Position numbers and translations under genes: made by a program. A DNA stretch of 64,000 nucleotides from Portulaca oleracea. Lineage: Eukaryota; Streptophyta; Magnoliopsida; Caryophyllales; Portulacaceae. The stretch covers positions 28,790,883-28,854,882 of the forward strand of contig CM055874.1 of assembly GCA_029582165.1 (NCBI GenBank), read 5' to 3'. Positions 1 to 13,600 of the stretch are shown here, in pieces. How positions within the stretch are numbered: position 1 is the stretch's first letter; each line of letters starts with the position of its first letter. The notes below the pieces were generated by a model. The model saw nothing but the letters and a program-made list of their open reading frames with translations, did not search any database and was not told where the DNA came from.

Positions 1-1691
1 TGTATGCATGGCAAGCTTAGCCCATCTGACCTATTACTTCTTAGAAAGGGTGAAGAGGCAAATGGGGCGGAGACAGTAGTTCCAATTCTAGTCTGTGAGG
101 CACCTAAGCTGATAGCACTATACCCTATTGTGGTGTACTCCTAGCTTAAGTATTGGGAGAAGAGGCCCACTGTTCGCACCCCTTTGAAGATAAATGTATC
201 AAACCAGGCCACTCTTGAGTATCTTGGGTGGATCATCGCGAGTACTGAGGTGAAGAAAGTGGCTATCGTTAGGAAGAAAAAGATTGACATTTTAAGTAGC
301 TTGGTCCTAAAACGGATGTTTTATAGAGTTTGGTTCCAAAAACATATGTCAAGGCCCAACTAGGCCCAAAAAAGGATGTGAAGAGTAGGCTTAGCCCTAC
401 CCTGCTTGGAGTTGTAATTAAGAGAGCCTAGAGATACGGTGTCGAAACAGTAAGTACGTCAAAGGGGAAAGGGAAAGCTCTCGTATCCCCGAAAGAGAAA
501 ACCAAGATGAAGTACCATCCTAAACAAAAGGAAGTAGGTCCTAGCAGGGACTAAGGAAGTCGAAGTCGGGACAAAGAAAGCAGAGGCTCCTAAGAAAATA
601 AAAAAATTGAAGCTGCTAGTCATTAGCTATCTTAATTTTTGTAATGTTTTATTAAGATTTATAGTGGTGTTAAACCTTCAGTAATTATCAAGTAGTCCTT
701 CACATACAACAGTGTTCGTGAATCACCAACACTAACCACGTACGAGCTTGGCAAACGGCCCAAATTTGGATTTACGGACCTAGGCTGACCGACCTTCGCA
801 TTGGCAGGTTGGGTCATGCCTCTTTCAGGTGTTAAGGTCGATCAACCATAGCCTTATTTGGGCCAACCTTTTTACTCTAATTTTCTTTTTCACATGATTT
901 TAACTTAGTGTCTAAAATCGAGATTTTAAGTTGCTTGGTTTATCATAAAGAACCAATGCCTAACCAAGGATAGATCTCTTCAACTAGTCCAAGTAGATAA
1001 TAAAAATTTGATTCCAGTAAAGTGTGTTTTATCAAAACAGGCAGGTCAAAAGGTCAATTAACTTTCAAATCTGTAACGTTACCCCTGCATCTGTTATGCA
1101 ATTCATCGGTTGAAATCAATTTTATTTTTAGTTTATTAATTTATCATTAAAATTGATTGGCGACTGATTTAATTATAACTTGCATGAATTAATTTACATA
1201 TTTGACATTAATTCCTATTTTTGGATAATTTATACAATATGAAAATAGGCATTTGAAATAGGTAGAAACAAATCTGAACAAGATAGGTCGCCCGAACTTA
1301 TCTTAGTCTTATCATGTTTCTAGGTCGTGGACTAGCAACGGGCCACCGGCCTGACCACTCAAGAATCAACTCTAGAAGTGATGACATGGACCGTGCTTAT
1401 CGGAGCAATTTTCCGTAACACGTTCGGGCCAAAGCCATCGACACTACCAATTGCATTCTCAATAGATATCTCATTTGACCACTCTTGAGAAAGACTACAA
1501 ATGAGTTATAGCATAGAACACCAGATCTTTTCAACTGCTAATTTTACCAAATGCTTACTATTCAGATAGCAAATTAAACATATAGACAATAACAGCTGAA
1601 TTGCAAGCGTGATCCGCTACTTAAATCGGTATTTGCTACTAAAACAACCTTTCCATGTACAGGAACATAGCTTCGAGAAGATGCAACCTTG
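1..1691. other. Intergenic, no gene recognised
   Basis: I see no open frame or known domain on either strand. The segment is AT-rich and probably holds old transposon debris. Its right end should contain the 3' untranslated region of NDC80, which ends its coding at 1692 on the minus strand, but I could not place a poly-A site. Confidence 0.4.
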
Positions 1692-4600
1692 TCAGGAGGC
1701 GTTAGGATTTGTGGCTGAAATTAGATTCACCCGACTAAAAAAGGTGCTTTTATAAGCACTGGAGACAAACTCAGCCGTTTCTGAAAGTTCTTTTTTCATC
1801 TCTGAGATGTTTGCTTCAATGTGCTCCTTGTACTTGGAAATTGAGTCAATTATAGCAAACAGCTCATATGCACACGCTTGTATTTCTTGCTCACTTTGTG
1901 CTGTCACTTCCAGCAACTTCAACTCAGCAGCCTTCACATGAATGGTAGAGGGGACCAAAAACAAAATTCAGAAACCTATTGAACAAATGAACCCTGCAAA
2001 TTGGACCACTAAACTACAGTAGCCTGAGGATCACAAATAACTTCCAACAGCAAGTCATACCTTTCGGGCATCAGTTGCTTCTCTTTCCACAATATCAAGG
2101 TCCTGCGCTTTTGCCTCCACAATATCTCTAATTTTTTGAGCTTCAGTCACACACCAAGATCTGTATTCCTCTATTTCTTTTCTTATTGCATCAAACTCTT
2201 GCGCCTTCTACAAAAAAAAAAAAAAAAAAAAAGAAAAGAAAAACATAGATGAATTTGAGAAGAAACAACTGTCCCATTGGTATTTTGGGGGGAGGAAGCA
2301 TCTGAAATTGCACTTGTTGGAAATTTGCCCACATTCACAGCCATCAGTTAACATTTACGGATATCATTTTTCGATTTTCACAAACAATTAACATTAGATA
2401 TCTCTGTATCCAGAACCCTGAACTCAACTTTAACTTCATCTTTTTACCTAGTTCACAAAGTTGATGAAGCATCCAAGAATTTTATTCTCACCAATTGAGT
2501 CAATTTATGTAGGCTTCTTGATCTGAGTAAAATCTAACATATCAAAATCCAAGCAATTCAATCATGGTTGTTTATTTAATAATGGATAGGAGAGGACAAA
2601 TCAACACAAACCAACAAATCCAAGCAATTCTGTCATATTGTGGATCTAATCATTAGATGGGAGACGAAAAATCAACATAAATAAACACCAGTGGAGAGGT
2701 AGGCAGGGAGTGGTGTTGATTTGTTGGATTGCAGGATACAATGTTACTAGCACTCTGGCAGCAATGCATTTAGAGATTATACAGGATACACTTTCACCTT
2801 GTTACTAAAAATAGAAAAGTCTAAGATAATTTCCAAGTATGAAGAATCCAAGTCAGCCACACAGCCTCCAACACGTACAGGGGAGGTTAGAATACCAACA
2901 GGTGGGTGTATATAGAAATACTAGGTGGAAGAGTCCAGCAAGAGAGAATAACACACCAGAGACACAAAAGAGAGAAGATCACTGTCAATAATTTTAAAAT
3001 GTCATATGTACGATTCAATAAGGGTAAAAATGTGCGAAATTACGTATATATGTTAAGTGCAGCCCCCTCCCTTCTAAAATGCCAAGTTATGAGGAGAAAT
3101 TGACATAACAGAAAAGAATTGAAAAGGATTTAAGACTCTAAAAAGAAATAAGTTCAATTCTTATAATCGAGAATTCGAGACCACCCAAGCTCATGAAACC
3201 TCATAAAGAAATATGTTGGACGGGAACAACTCATAAATTGGGTTTAAAAAAAGAAAAAAAAAGCTTGGTAAAATGGGCCCCACAAGAGCAAAGTATGGTG
3301 GGTAAAACGGAAGCATATTGATGGAGGACTGAAGACTTATTTTAGGAAAAAGTTTAGAAATAATAATAATAATTAGATATTTTATATGTTTTAGTTTCCT
3401 ATTCGTATTAGGAATATTATAGTTTCCTAGTTTGATTAGGAATATACCTCTAATTCCCAATCTCTATTAGGTTTAGTTTTAGGCAGGTTATTTACCTATA
3501 AATAAGGGTTTTGCTAGCCTTTAGAAAACAGTCTACATCGAATATTGAATACAATTATTGATTTAAGCACAGGGATGCTAATCTTTCCTGAATTCAACAC
3601 AGGGATGTTGAATTCCTTTCTTTAGTTTTTATTTATTTTCCCGTTCGCTATCACATATCCCTTTCCAAAATTAAGGATGCAGTATTTATTTTTTGTAGAC
3701 ATGTCATTCACTCAGAAAGACAATAGAAAAATGCTTGTGGCTTAAGCAACCCAAGAAAAGGCAAGTAGCCTCACTTGTACAGTTTACAACCAACATTTCT
3801 ATTTGTGATGCATGCAAGAACTTCTTTCATTTGTTTTTATTATGTTGGTGATCATGAGCAATTTTATTGTGCTTATCGTAGTATTCGGAGTCAAGTCTTA
3901 TTATCAATTACTGTTGTGCATTTACTTGAAATTACTAAACTTAATAATTTTATTCTTGACGATCTTAAATCTTAATGGTTACTTGCTAGTGCCAATGATA
4001 CAATCATACTTACTTCATCAAGGTGGGACTGAAGAGCAGCCAAATGGTTTTTCTTCATTTCAATCTTTGTGGTCATCTCCTTAGATTGCTGCTGAAGGGA
4101 AATAAACTCCTCCAACTTTGTTGTGGTGCTTTTCTTAAGCTCTTCAGCAAAAGAGTTCATTGCTGGCTTAAGTAATGATTTGTAGTCAATTCCCAACACT
4201 TCAGCCGGAGTGGATCCCTTAGCATTCAACTCGTAGTGAAGATCAACCCCAAACTTTAATCTGTAAAAATGAGAAATAGAGTCCTTACAGCTAAATACAA
4301 CAATAACACAGCAGAACCTGACTGTGCAGCCTCCCGGGCACATCATAACCAAAAAAACAAAAAAAAAAATCTCATTGCCAACTCAATAACGACATTCTAA
4401 TATAATGAAAGGTGTGTGTCAAAATGCTAACTACTGCACATAGAAATTTCACACAAGACAAAAAGAGGAAGTATGAAATGCTCCATCATTTCACAGATTT
4501 TTCAATATATACCACTCGAGGTTTGTGACATTAATTTCTTTACCCCCCATTTTTAAAATTTGATATTTTTACTACCGAGGTTTACGTAACGTATTTCTTT

Positions 4601-7600
4601 TTAGGCTTTTCCGGCAAAATTTTATAAACTGACTGGTTTGCCCTGCATCAAATGCTAATGAGAGAAAAGAATGGGCGTGTGGCACAAGGCATGTATTTGC
4701 AGAGCATCAAAAATACATTACTTCGGACCAGTGTATCAGTCCCTCTCTCTTACTCCATTTCCTCTCTGATCTATGTCGATCTTTTGAACTTCCATTCTCT
4801 CTCAACCTCATCAACCCAAAACTATTCTTCCAGCCAGAAATATTAGAGCATGTGCAATGCAAAATTCTAAATTCCAAAACTCCATCATCTCTCTCTTCTA
4901 ACTCACCCCATCTCTCTTAGTTGGCACCCTCTCTCTCCTTTTTTCTCATTCCTTGAGTCCCGAAATGCAACATTCCAGGACTCAAAGGAATGAGAAAAAA
5001 GGAGAGAGAGGGTGCCAACTGGGAGAGAGAATATAAAGTTCCATTGATTATGTTCCACATTGTACATGCTCTTAATACCCAAAACATTGTTGGTGAACCC
5101 AAAACACCAATAACTTCGACAGAGAAGGAGGAGACTCAGAACAACGTTTGTGAACCCAAAGATGGCATCTTGAGTACAGATTCTCGCACGGGAAGTGTCG
5201 AGAAGGAAGAAACTTTCGACGGAGGTAATTGGAGTTTTTCTCTTTTGAAATTTTTGAATTAGTCATTGAATTTTGCTAGAAATTTAGGGTTACAAAAACT
5301 TGTGGTCTGTTCTTGCTCTACTCTTTGGGTGGCGATGGACTTTGCTAAATTAGGATTCAGGTTTGTTCTTGCTCTGGTCTGTTTGTGTCTTCATCAAATG
5401 GACTAATTTTTGTTAAAATTAAGGGTGACAAAAGTTCTCTCTGTCAACAACTTTGCAGAAAAAATAGGGTTGCAGAGACTTCTGTAATTTGAAAATTTTG
5501 AGTCTTTGAATTTATCCTTTCGTCCACTTTTCTCTCTAATATGTGATTGTGTGTTCTTCAGTTGTTTTGCTCCCCATTTCTCTCCAATCTGTATTGTTGT
5601 TGTTGCTGTTCCTGCCCGGCTCTCTGTTAAGTCATCTACTAAGTATGACTATTGGTGCTCTGTTCTTCGAACATCTTACTGCTTACTGGAAAATCATTCA
5701 CTGTAAAATTAATCACAGAAGGTTTGAAATGATTTTTGAATGCATGTTTGAATCTTTGATGAGACCTTATATTGGGTTTTTGTTTTGCAAAGATGGACAC
5801 TACAGTGGCAATTGTGCTGACATTTGAAAAGTGATCAATTGAATTGAAAAGGGACAAAGATTAGTATTATGGACTTGGTGAGGGATGCATATCATTTTCT
5901 GAACGAAGACATAATAGTGGGAAAACCTAAGTTCAGAGCCTTATCCTCACACTCCCCAAACAAACCTTCTATTCAACGGCCTGTCAACACTGAGACAGAT
6001 CTGAGCGACATGTTTGAGAGATGGAAGCATTGGAAGAAGATTCAGTTCTTAATTCAGGAGAAGCAACCATCTGTGTAATTGATCGATATTTGATGGAAAT
6101 TGATGGAAATTTGGGTGGGAAAGTAACTAATGAGGAGCCCTTGGAGATCAATGTAACCGGATCTCAACCAGCAGGGACACAAGAGGGAGAAGGGGCTTCT
6201 ACAGTTGAGCATTCTAATCACGGTGGGCAGTATGATGCTAATGAGAATGTTGTGTTTACTGACAATTTTCGGGGATCGATGTGTGAAGCAGTGGATGATG
6301 AAATGTTAATACAAGCCTTAGAGAATGGTGAGAGAAGTTGTCTTCTAGGAAGTATTGAAATTTCCCTCAACATACCACAATCAAGCATTGAACCCGCTGT
6401 CCATCCCATTCCTGTGATTGAAAATAAACAGAGCAGAAGATCACATGGGAAAGAGCCTATTGTTGAGGAACCTTTGATTGAGGATGAGTTGGTTGGTGAT
6501 GAAGATTCTGATGGCGTCGATTGGGGTGAAGTTGGATCTGATCACGAGGGGGACGAGGAGCAGGAAAGTGACTTTGATTTTGAAGCAAATATGGTGAATG
6601 AAGATGAGATATTTCAGACAGATTCTGATGATGACTCAGAGCATGAAGCAGTTTACCATCACTTTTGGGAATCAGAACCTGACAGGAAGATAGCTATAAG
6701 ACAATACAACATGTTCACAGACAAGAACTTCTTGGAGTTGTTTAGGGATTACATGGTGCAGGAGCGAATGTTTAAATCATGAAGAGAGTAGGCGGTTTAC
6801 TGCAAAATGTTTAGGGGAGAGGTGTGATTGGAGAATACATTGTTTTCATATGCCTGACGAGGTTACATTTCAAGTGAAGACTTTAAGAGGGAAGCATTTC
6901 TATAGAAGAGTGCTAGATAATCCGGCTGCCAATGACTCATGGATTGCAATGAAGCTACATGATATTGTGAAGGCTGATCCAAACATACCCGTTGTTGGCA
7001 TGAGCAAGGTGTCGTTGAGTATATATAACTTGCACAATAACCCTGACACTATATGGAGGGCAAATCAGAAGATTCTTAGGCTTATCAAAGTAAAACATGA
7101 AGAAGGATTTACTTTATTGAGTAGGTATGTTCAGATGATCCTGCAAACAAATCCAGGGAGCAACTGTTTTATGACCTGGAATGATCCTGTTACTGACAAT
7201 GGTAGGCCTATCTTCTTGAGAATGTTTGTCAGTTTGAAAGCATGGAAAGATGGGTTTTTAGGTGGTGTAGGAAGTTTATAGGAGTAGATGGAACCCACTT
7301 GAAGGGAGTTTATGGTCATACACTGCTAACGGCTTTGGGGATTGATGGAGATAACATGTGTTTCCACTGGCATATGCAATTGTCAAATCTGAGACGAGAG
7401 AGAATTGGATATTTTTCTTCCATTCCTTGAGATCTGTTGTAGGAGAGGACCTGCCTGGAGAATACATATTCATTGGGGACAGATGTCAGGTACTTGCTTC
7501 AACCGACAATAATAAATGATGCCCCTACTTTCCCAAATACACTGCTGCTCTGTTACTTTTCTGAGCTTTTATATTTAGGGTGTGTTTGGTTGGAAGGAAA

Positions 7601-10600
7601 ATGATTTCGGAGGAAATCGTTTTCCCGGAGAAATGGTTTTCCAAGGAAAAGGGTTTTTCATGTCAAATTTTCCTTTGTTTGGTAGGAGATAAATCGTTTT
7701 TCGGAAAATGACAATATATATCGACATAAGTAGTAATGTATGTTACAAATGAAAATATTTGGAGTTCAAAATTCGTATTTGAGCTGTTTTAAAGAAAATT
7801 CTCCCATAGTTGATTTTCTTTTCATGGTAGTTGAAAGTTTCATACCATTAGTTTATCAAAAATAAATTATATTCACTGAAAAGATTTAGGTCTCGCTTGA
7901 TAGTTACAACAACTTACTTTAATTAACATACATTGATTTTAATTTTTTTATGGTAGAATTAATCGTACTTCCACTTTTTAACTATGATAGTTGGAAAAAT
8001 CAATTATGGTAGAATCTCCTCAAAAATGTTAAATTTTCTAAAAATTTATGTCTCAACAGATAGGAATAACTATTGTAACGAAATTTGATAAATATATATT
8101 AACTTCGGTTTTTTAAACGGTACAATTAAGGGAAATTAATAAATTTCAACTACCATGGTTGAAAAAAATTTCAACCATGGTAGAATCTCCCTTTTGTAAT
8201 CATTTCTATAGTATTGTAAAGTTCCGAGACAAACAGATGAAATTGAATTTTGCTCTAAAATTTCAGTCATATTTAACAACAAAAACATGTCGACAAAAGT
8301 GGTGATATATGTTACAAATGAAAATATTTGGAGCTCAAATTTCATATTTGAGCTTTTTTTAGTCCATACTATCATATCATAAAGTTTCAATTCAAACAAT
8401 TAATTTTGAATTTTTTTTTTAAGTTTCAATTAGTTTTAGTGGCAAAAAAATTCTAGTATATGTCATGATAAATGTTATCAGATAAAAATATTTTGCGCTA
8501 AAAATTTATATTTGAACTTTTTTTAATCAATTCTACCGTATTACAAAATTTCGAGCCAAACCATCGAAGTTGAATTTCACCCTCAAATTTCAGTTAGAGT
8601 TAGCAATGAAAATCGATCCAAGAATCAAGGGTAGAAAATAATTTTCCTAGGTTGAACAAAGGAAGTCAATTTCCTTCCTTTAGAGGAAAATGGTTTTCTT
8701 TGAAAATGATTTTCCAAATCCTTTTTATACCAAACACTAGAAAATTAGGAAAATATTTTCCTAGAAAGTGTTTTACCCCCTACCAAACACACCCTTACTT
8801 TATATTAGGCCAGGTAGCATGTCACAACTGAGCTGTATTGCCACTTAGTCATATAAATTCAAAAAATTGATTATGCAATTAAATTGGTATATTGTTAGTC
8901 AGTACACTGTAGTTGATTATTCAATTAAATTGTTTGAATAATATGCTTATTTTTTTCCCAATAGTGTAATTGTTAAGGGTGTTATATCAGCACTTAGAGA
9001 AGTTTTCCCTTTGAGCAAGAGGAGGATTTGCATGGTACATTTACTGAGAAACTTCAGACATTTGTTAGGTTCCCCAAAGTACACTGCCCTTTTCAGTAAG
9101 GCTGCATATTCATACTCCTTTGCTAACCAGAAAAACAGCGATTGACGCTTAGTCCAGAGAGTCCCCTGCAGCGTATAACTACATCATGAATGAGCCTATA
9201 GAATATTGGTGTAGGCATACATTTCCAACAGAAAACAAGGTACCTAATAATTCTACAAACTTTGTGGAATCTTTTAACAACGTCCTGAGAGATGTGAGGG
9301 ACAGACCCATCTTTTTTGTATGTCAACAGATTATGAGTAAGGTTAGCAACTGGTTTGTGGAGAGAAAGAACGAGGCCAAAGGGTGAGGGTGGTGCCTTCT
9401 GTTAGAGCAAGACTTGTAGCTCATGAGAAAGAGACATGGAAGTTTATGTTGAGATGTTGCAGGGAATCTGTGTATGAGGTTCATGATGGTTTCATAGCTT
9501 TCATAGTTGACTTGAGCACCAAAACCTGTGACTGCAATGCTTGGCAAGTTTCTGGGATACCATGTAAGCATGCAGTAAAGGTCTTATCTTTTCTACAAGT
9601 TGACATGGAAGATTGGGTCGATGAATGATATACCATGGAGAAATACAAGGCAGCATATGCTAGAAACATATTCCCAATTAAAGAACCTATTTTCTAGCCT
9701 AACACTGAACACCTACCATTGCTTGAACCTCCACCTATTGTGAAAAAAAAGAGGGGCAAAGAGAAAAGATAGAATAATAAGGCCTGACAAACCAAGAAAG
9801 AAGAGGACAGAGACTCGTTCAAGTACAGTTAGATGTGCCAACTGTAAAAATCTTGGCCATAACAAAAGAGGTTGCCCACTGACTGGAAGAGAGACCTACA
9901 AGAAGAAGCCCAAGCCACCAACTGGAAGGCCTATTGGGAGGCCTAGAAAGATTGTGCAGACTGATCAAACCCAGGTATTCCTTTCTTATGCATTATTCAT
10001 GTCAAAGAATTTCCATTTCTGTACTCACTGTTTTAATATAGGTAGGTTGCTACAACCTTAACTGACCCTCAACAAGGCCAAGTACAAACTCAGGTGGGAT
10101 TATGTTACCCAAGTAGTACTCATTGTTCTGATAGATTATTTATTTACTTTTTAAAAAAAAATTGGGTAGGGACCTTCTCAATCAGTTGCCAAATCCTTAG
10201 CATCTCACTCAAACTTGAAGAGAAGCCCAAGAAAGCTCAGTAGTTCAAGTCCTGCAATGGCATCTGATCAAATAATCGGGACGAACCCTAGAAAGAGGAA
10301 TCCTCAGTCAACTCAGGTGCTTAGATTAAAATAGCGCGAGGCGCATAAAAGCACACAAGTCCGCAAGGCGTGAAGCGCAGAGATAAGGCGCCCGCTTCAT
10401 GCATGCGAGGCGCACCTAAGCTAGAGTTTTTTCCGAGCTATATTTTCATGCAATAAGCTCAAAAAGGGGCATCAAATAATGGATTAGACACAAGTAATAT
10501 GATGAAAAATTATGCAAATTATCTTTAACATAAGATGTAACACCCAAAAAATTCTTCTAAACCGTTCATATTTTTTAACGCATTAAGAGAGGAAGAAATA

Positions 10601-13600
10601 AAACAAGCATAGTCACGTGAGAAGAGAGGAAGAAGGGTAGGGAATTGCACAGTCTAGGGTTTCCTTATAGCCTAGAAGCGGTTTCTTGAAATACACTAAA
10701 CCGTTCATATTTTTTAACGTATTGAACAGTAAAAGCTTCATAAAGTGCACCATAAGGCGCAAATGGCGCAGAACGAACGAGGAGCGCGCTTTGTGAGCTA
10801 TAGCGCATGAGGCACACGCTTTTTAAAACTAAGCTCAGGTGACAGAATGCTTTATTGTTTTGCCTTTATTGCTTATAGTTTTCACTTAATTACGGTTAGA
10901 TGGTCATTTTAATACTTAAGAAGTACGGAAAATGGAAACGAAGCACATGAACTAGATTAAAATTTTAAGCAAGTCTGTCGACTGAGTTGTTGTGAAAGAA
11001 AAATTAAATGAAATTGTGTTTGTTGAATGATTATAGTCTGAGCCTTAGAAAGATGAATCCTCACCAACCTCTGCAAACAAGAGTTGACTGAGTTGCTTAT
11101 ACTGTTTTCTTTTTTTGTTTCTCAAATCACTAACCTGAGTTGTTGCAATCCACATACTCTGTTCTTCCACTTTGTTGTTTTGTCTCTCAATTATCTCAAA
11201 TCTTTTGTTGGCTGACTATAGATTGAAATTTTTGAAGTTGGAAACTTCAACAATGTCAACAATGGTAAAATAGAGAGTTCAATTTTTACTCTGTACTTTG
11301 ATCAATGTCATTTCTCTATGTACAGGACACTCCTCAGTCAACTCAGCTCCGTACCACCATGGCGTCCCTTTCATATCATCAAGAGGAGTCCAAGACAGTT
11401 GAAGAATGCTCAGTCAACTCAGGTTAGTGAATGTTATATTAGTTTACCATGGTGGTTTCTCTTTTTCATTTTCCCTTCTTTCTTCCCTTGGTTGTTGTTC
11501 TTCTGTATTTCACTCATTTCATTTTGACCTAGACTGCCCAAGATCACTCCACACCATCACAAAGTACCAATCCAGCATCTAGTTCGACACCAAGGAAAAG
11601 AAAGGCAATGGCCCCAGATTTGTCTGCATTGACTTCGCAAGAACAAAGACAAATGATGTTTGCTGTAGCTAAAACATTGAAGTTGAAGAAGCAACTGTAA
11701 TTATTGCACAGCGCCACTGAATGTTCTATAGATCACTGCTTTTGGACAAATGAAAACTGAAATTTTGGTTTTTTTTTTTTTTTTGTTGCACAGTTTGACA
11801 TAGGTGGCAACGGGTGAAAGTTGCATTTTTTGCATTTGGTGCTTTTTTGTGATCACTTGAAGCATGCCAAACTCAATATGGTATAGTAGAAGTTGTAACC
11901 TTTTAGAACTACTTAGCTCTTATGTGAGCATATGATGTATTTTTGGGGGTAAAACTAAGCATTATGTAATTGTGATGCACTTTCTTGCAATTACATAATT
12001 TATCTGAAGAGCCCCATTTCTTTCTATGAATATGGCCCTATCTTTGTTTAAGAACAACATTGTTTGTGGATAATCACTCACAACAGCTCTATATTACTGT
12101 AAACCTATTTATTAATCATAACTCTATATTACCATACCCATACTTATAATATTTCTTTCTTCGCCATCTCTAAATTCTTAAAAACTACTTAAATTGGATA
12201 AAAATAATGTAAAGCAAATTCAAAATAAAGATACAGAAACCTACATATATAATGTATTTAACCTGAGTAGAGGTCTAAAAAATACAAGTAATTACCGGCA
12301 AGGATATAAATAATGGGGGTTTCAACCGGCGAGGTTATAAACAATAAGGGTTTCAGCGGTCAGGTAGTAAAAATATCAAATTTCAAAGGTAGGGGGGGTA
12401 AAAAAAACTAATAACGCAAACCTCAAGTAGTATAAATCCAAAAAACCCTCATTTCATGGTAAGAATCTTATCAAGGTTGTTAAAATCGGGATCCTAACTC
12501 GACACTATGGGGAAGTTAGGATCGGAATTTAGCCCATGTAGGATCGTGGATCGTGTGTAAATTGTAGAATCGTATCGACGATTTTGGACCATAAAATCGT
12601 AGGATCGTAAATCAGGATCGGGATTTTAATAACTATGAATCTTATGCATTTAAATTCTCACCTTACAGCACATGAATTGCAACAACAACCCAATACAATG
12701 TGGATATTTTATTCACAGAACAGTGCACTCTAAACCTACAATGAAAAGCCTCATAATTATCATGCTAACTAATCTATAAATTTAAGCTTTCCAGCCAGTG
12801 GTAGCAAAAAACATCAGAAACGAAGATAAACTGTAGAGCATTAAAGAACAATGAATTAGATTTCATGAAAGTTAAGGAGACGTTACCTCTTGAGAACCTG
12901 GTTGCACTCAATGGAAAAGGCCTCAAGTTCCTTAAACTTATGTCCAATAGCAGCATCAAGATCCCAACACTTCTCCTCCCAGGAGCTTCGGCTAGCCTCA
13001 GCCTCAGCAATATCTCTTTCTACAGCCAACAACTCCCTCTTCATCCTTTCAGCATCCCTCAGGTTGATCCCCTGAGCTTCTACTTTCTTCTTGATGTCCT
13101 CATTCTCCTCCCTGATCCGTCTTATGTCCTCTAACTTGACAGCTAACTCCTTCCCTTTCTCCTCTAGTGCCTTCTTGGTGATAGAATTTGCTTCCTCTAA
13201 AGACGCAATATACCCCTGGAACTTACCCAAATCCCCTTCAAGATCCTTCCTCTGACTCTCATACACCTCCCTCTCTGAAGGCCTAGATTTTAGTGCTTCA
13301 AGCTCTAACTCCAATTTAACCCCTTCATCATGCAACGGCTTCAAATTCTCTACCAGTAAATCCTTCTCTTTCTCCATCTTTTCAACAAATTCTTTATCCA
13401 AAGCCTCGACAGCCTCATCATCCCCATTCATATAAAACAAGTAACTGCTCACAGCATAATCCGCAAGAGGGTTATTCCTAAAGGAGTCCCTGTTCAAAAA
13501 AGAGTTGCACAAGAACTTCCATTAGTCACCACCATCAATTCCATTGCAGGATTGAAAACATTCCTTCCCTTTTATGCACAATCCCCATCGTTCTGTAAAA

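Larger units (their letters stand above)
5869..11700 (+). pseudogene. MuDR-type MULE transposase, decayed
   Basis: Segments read in order through frameshifts. The acidic N-terminal part lies at 6021-6782. The region before the catalytic core is at 6790-7281. The MULE core follows with FIGVDGTHLKGVYG (first catalytic Asp) near 7275-7320. A frame change at about 7352 is needed to read PLAYAIVKSETRENWIFFF, then GEYIFIGDRCQ (second Asp). After the 7578-8794 insertion come RRICMVHLLRNF (9021-9056) and NFVESFNNVLRD with the third acidic residue (9259-9294). The SWIM zinc finger CDCNAWQVSGIPCKHAV is at 9529-9579 and a CCHC knuckle CANCKNLGHNKRGC at 9836-9877. Short 3' exons end in TCAACTCAG and a donor GT; the last ends at TAA, 11698-11700. 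Stops and frameshifts make it non-functional. It is the MULE's own gene, not a host gene. Confidence 0.85.
4495..12448 (+). mobile_element. Mutator-like element (MULE) in NDC80 intron 2
   Basis: About 80-bp terminal inverted repeats lie at 4495-4576 and 12363-12448. Both read (in terminal-to-internal direction) a T-rich tip, then TATACYACTYGAGGTTTG, a CCCCCC run and ATTTGATATTTTTACTACC. Flanks are 9-bp copies TCATTTCAC (4486-4494) and TCATTTCAT (12449-12457), one mismatch, as expected for Mutator. The element carries a MuDR-type transposase pseudogene on the plus strand, opposite to NDC80. It has been invaded by a TTA-flanked MITE (4846-5071), a longer TTA-flanked element (7578-8794) and an element with an 8-bp duplication (10320-10833). 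Removing these leaves about 6 kb. Confidence 0.85.

Noticed and set aside
12865..13134. Plus-strand frames over NDC80 exon 2
   Set aside because: They are antisense shadows of the coiled-coil exon.
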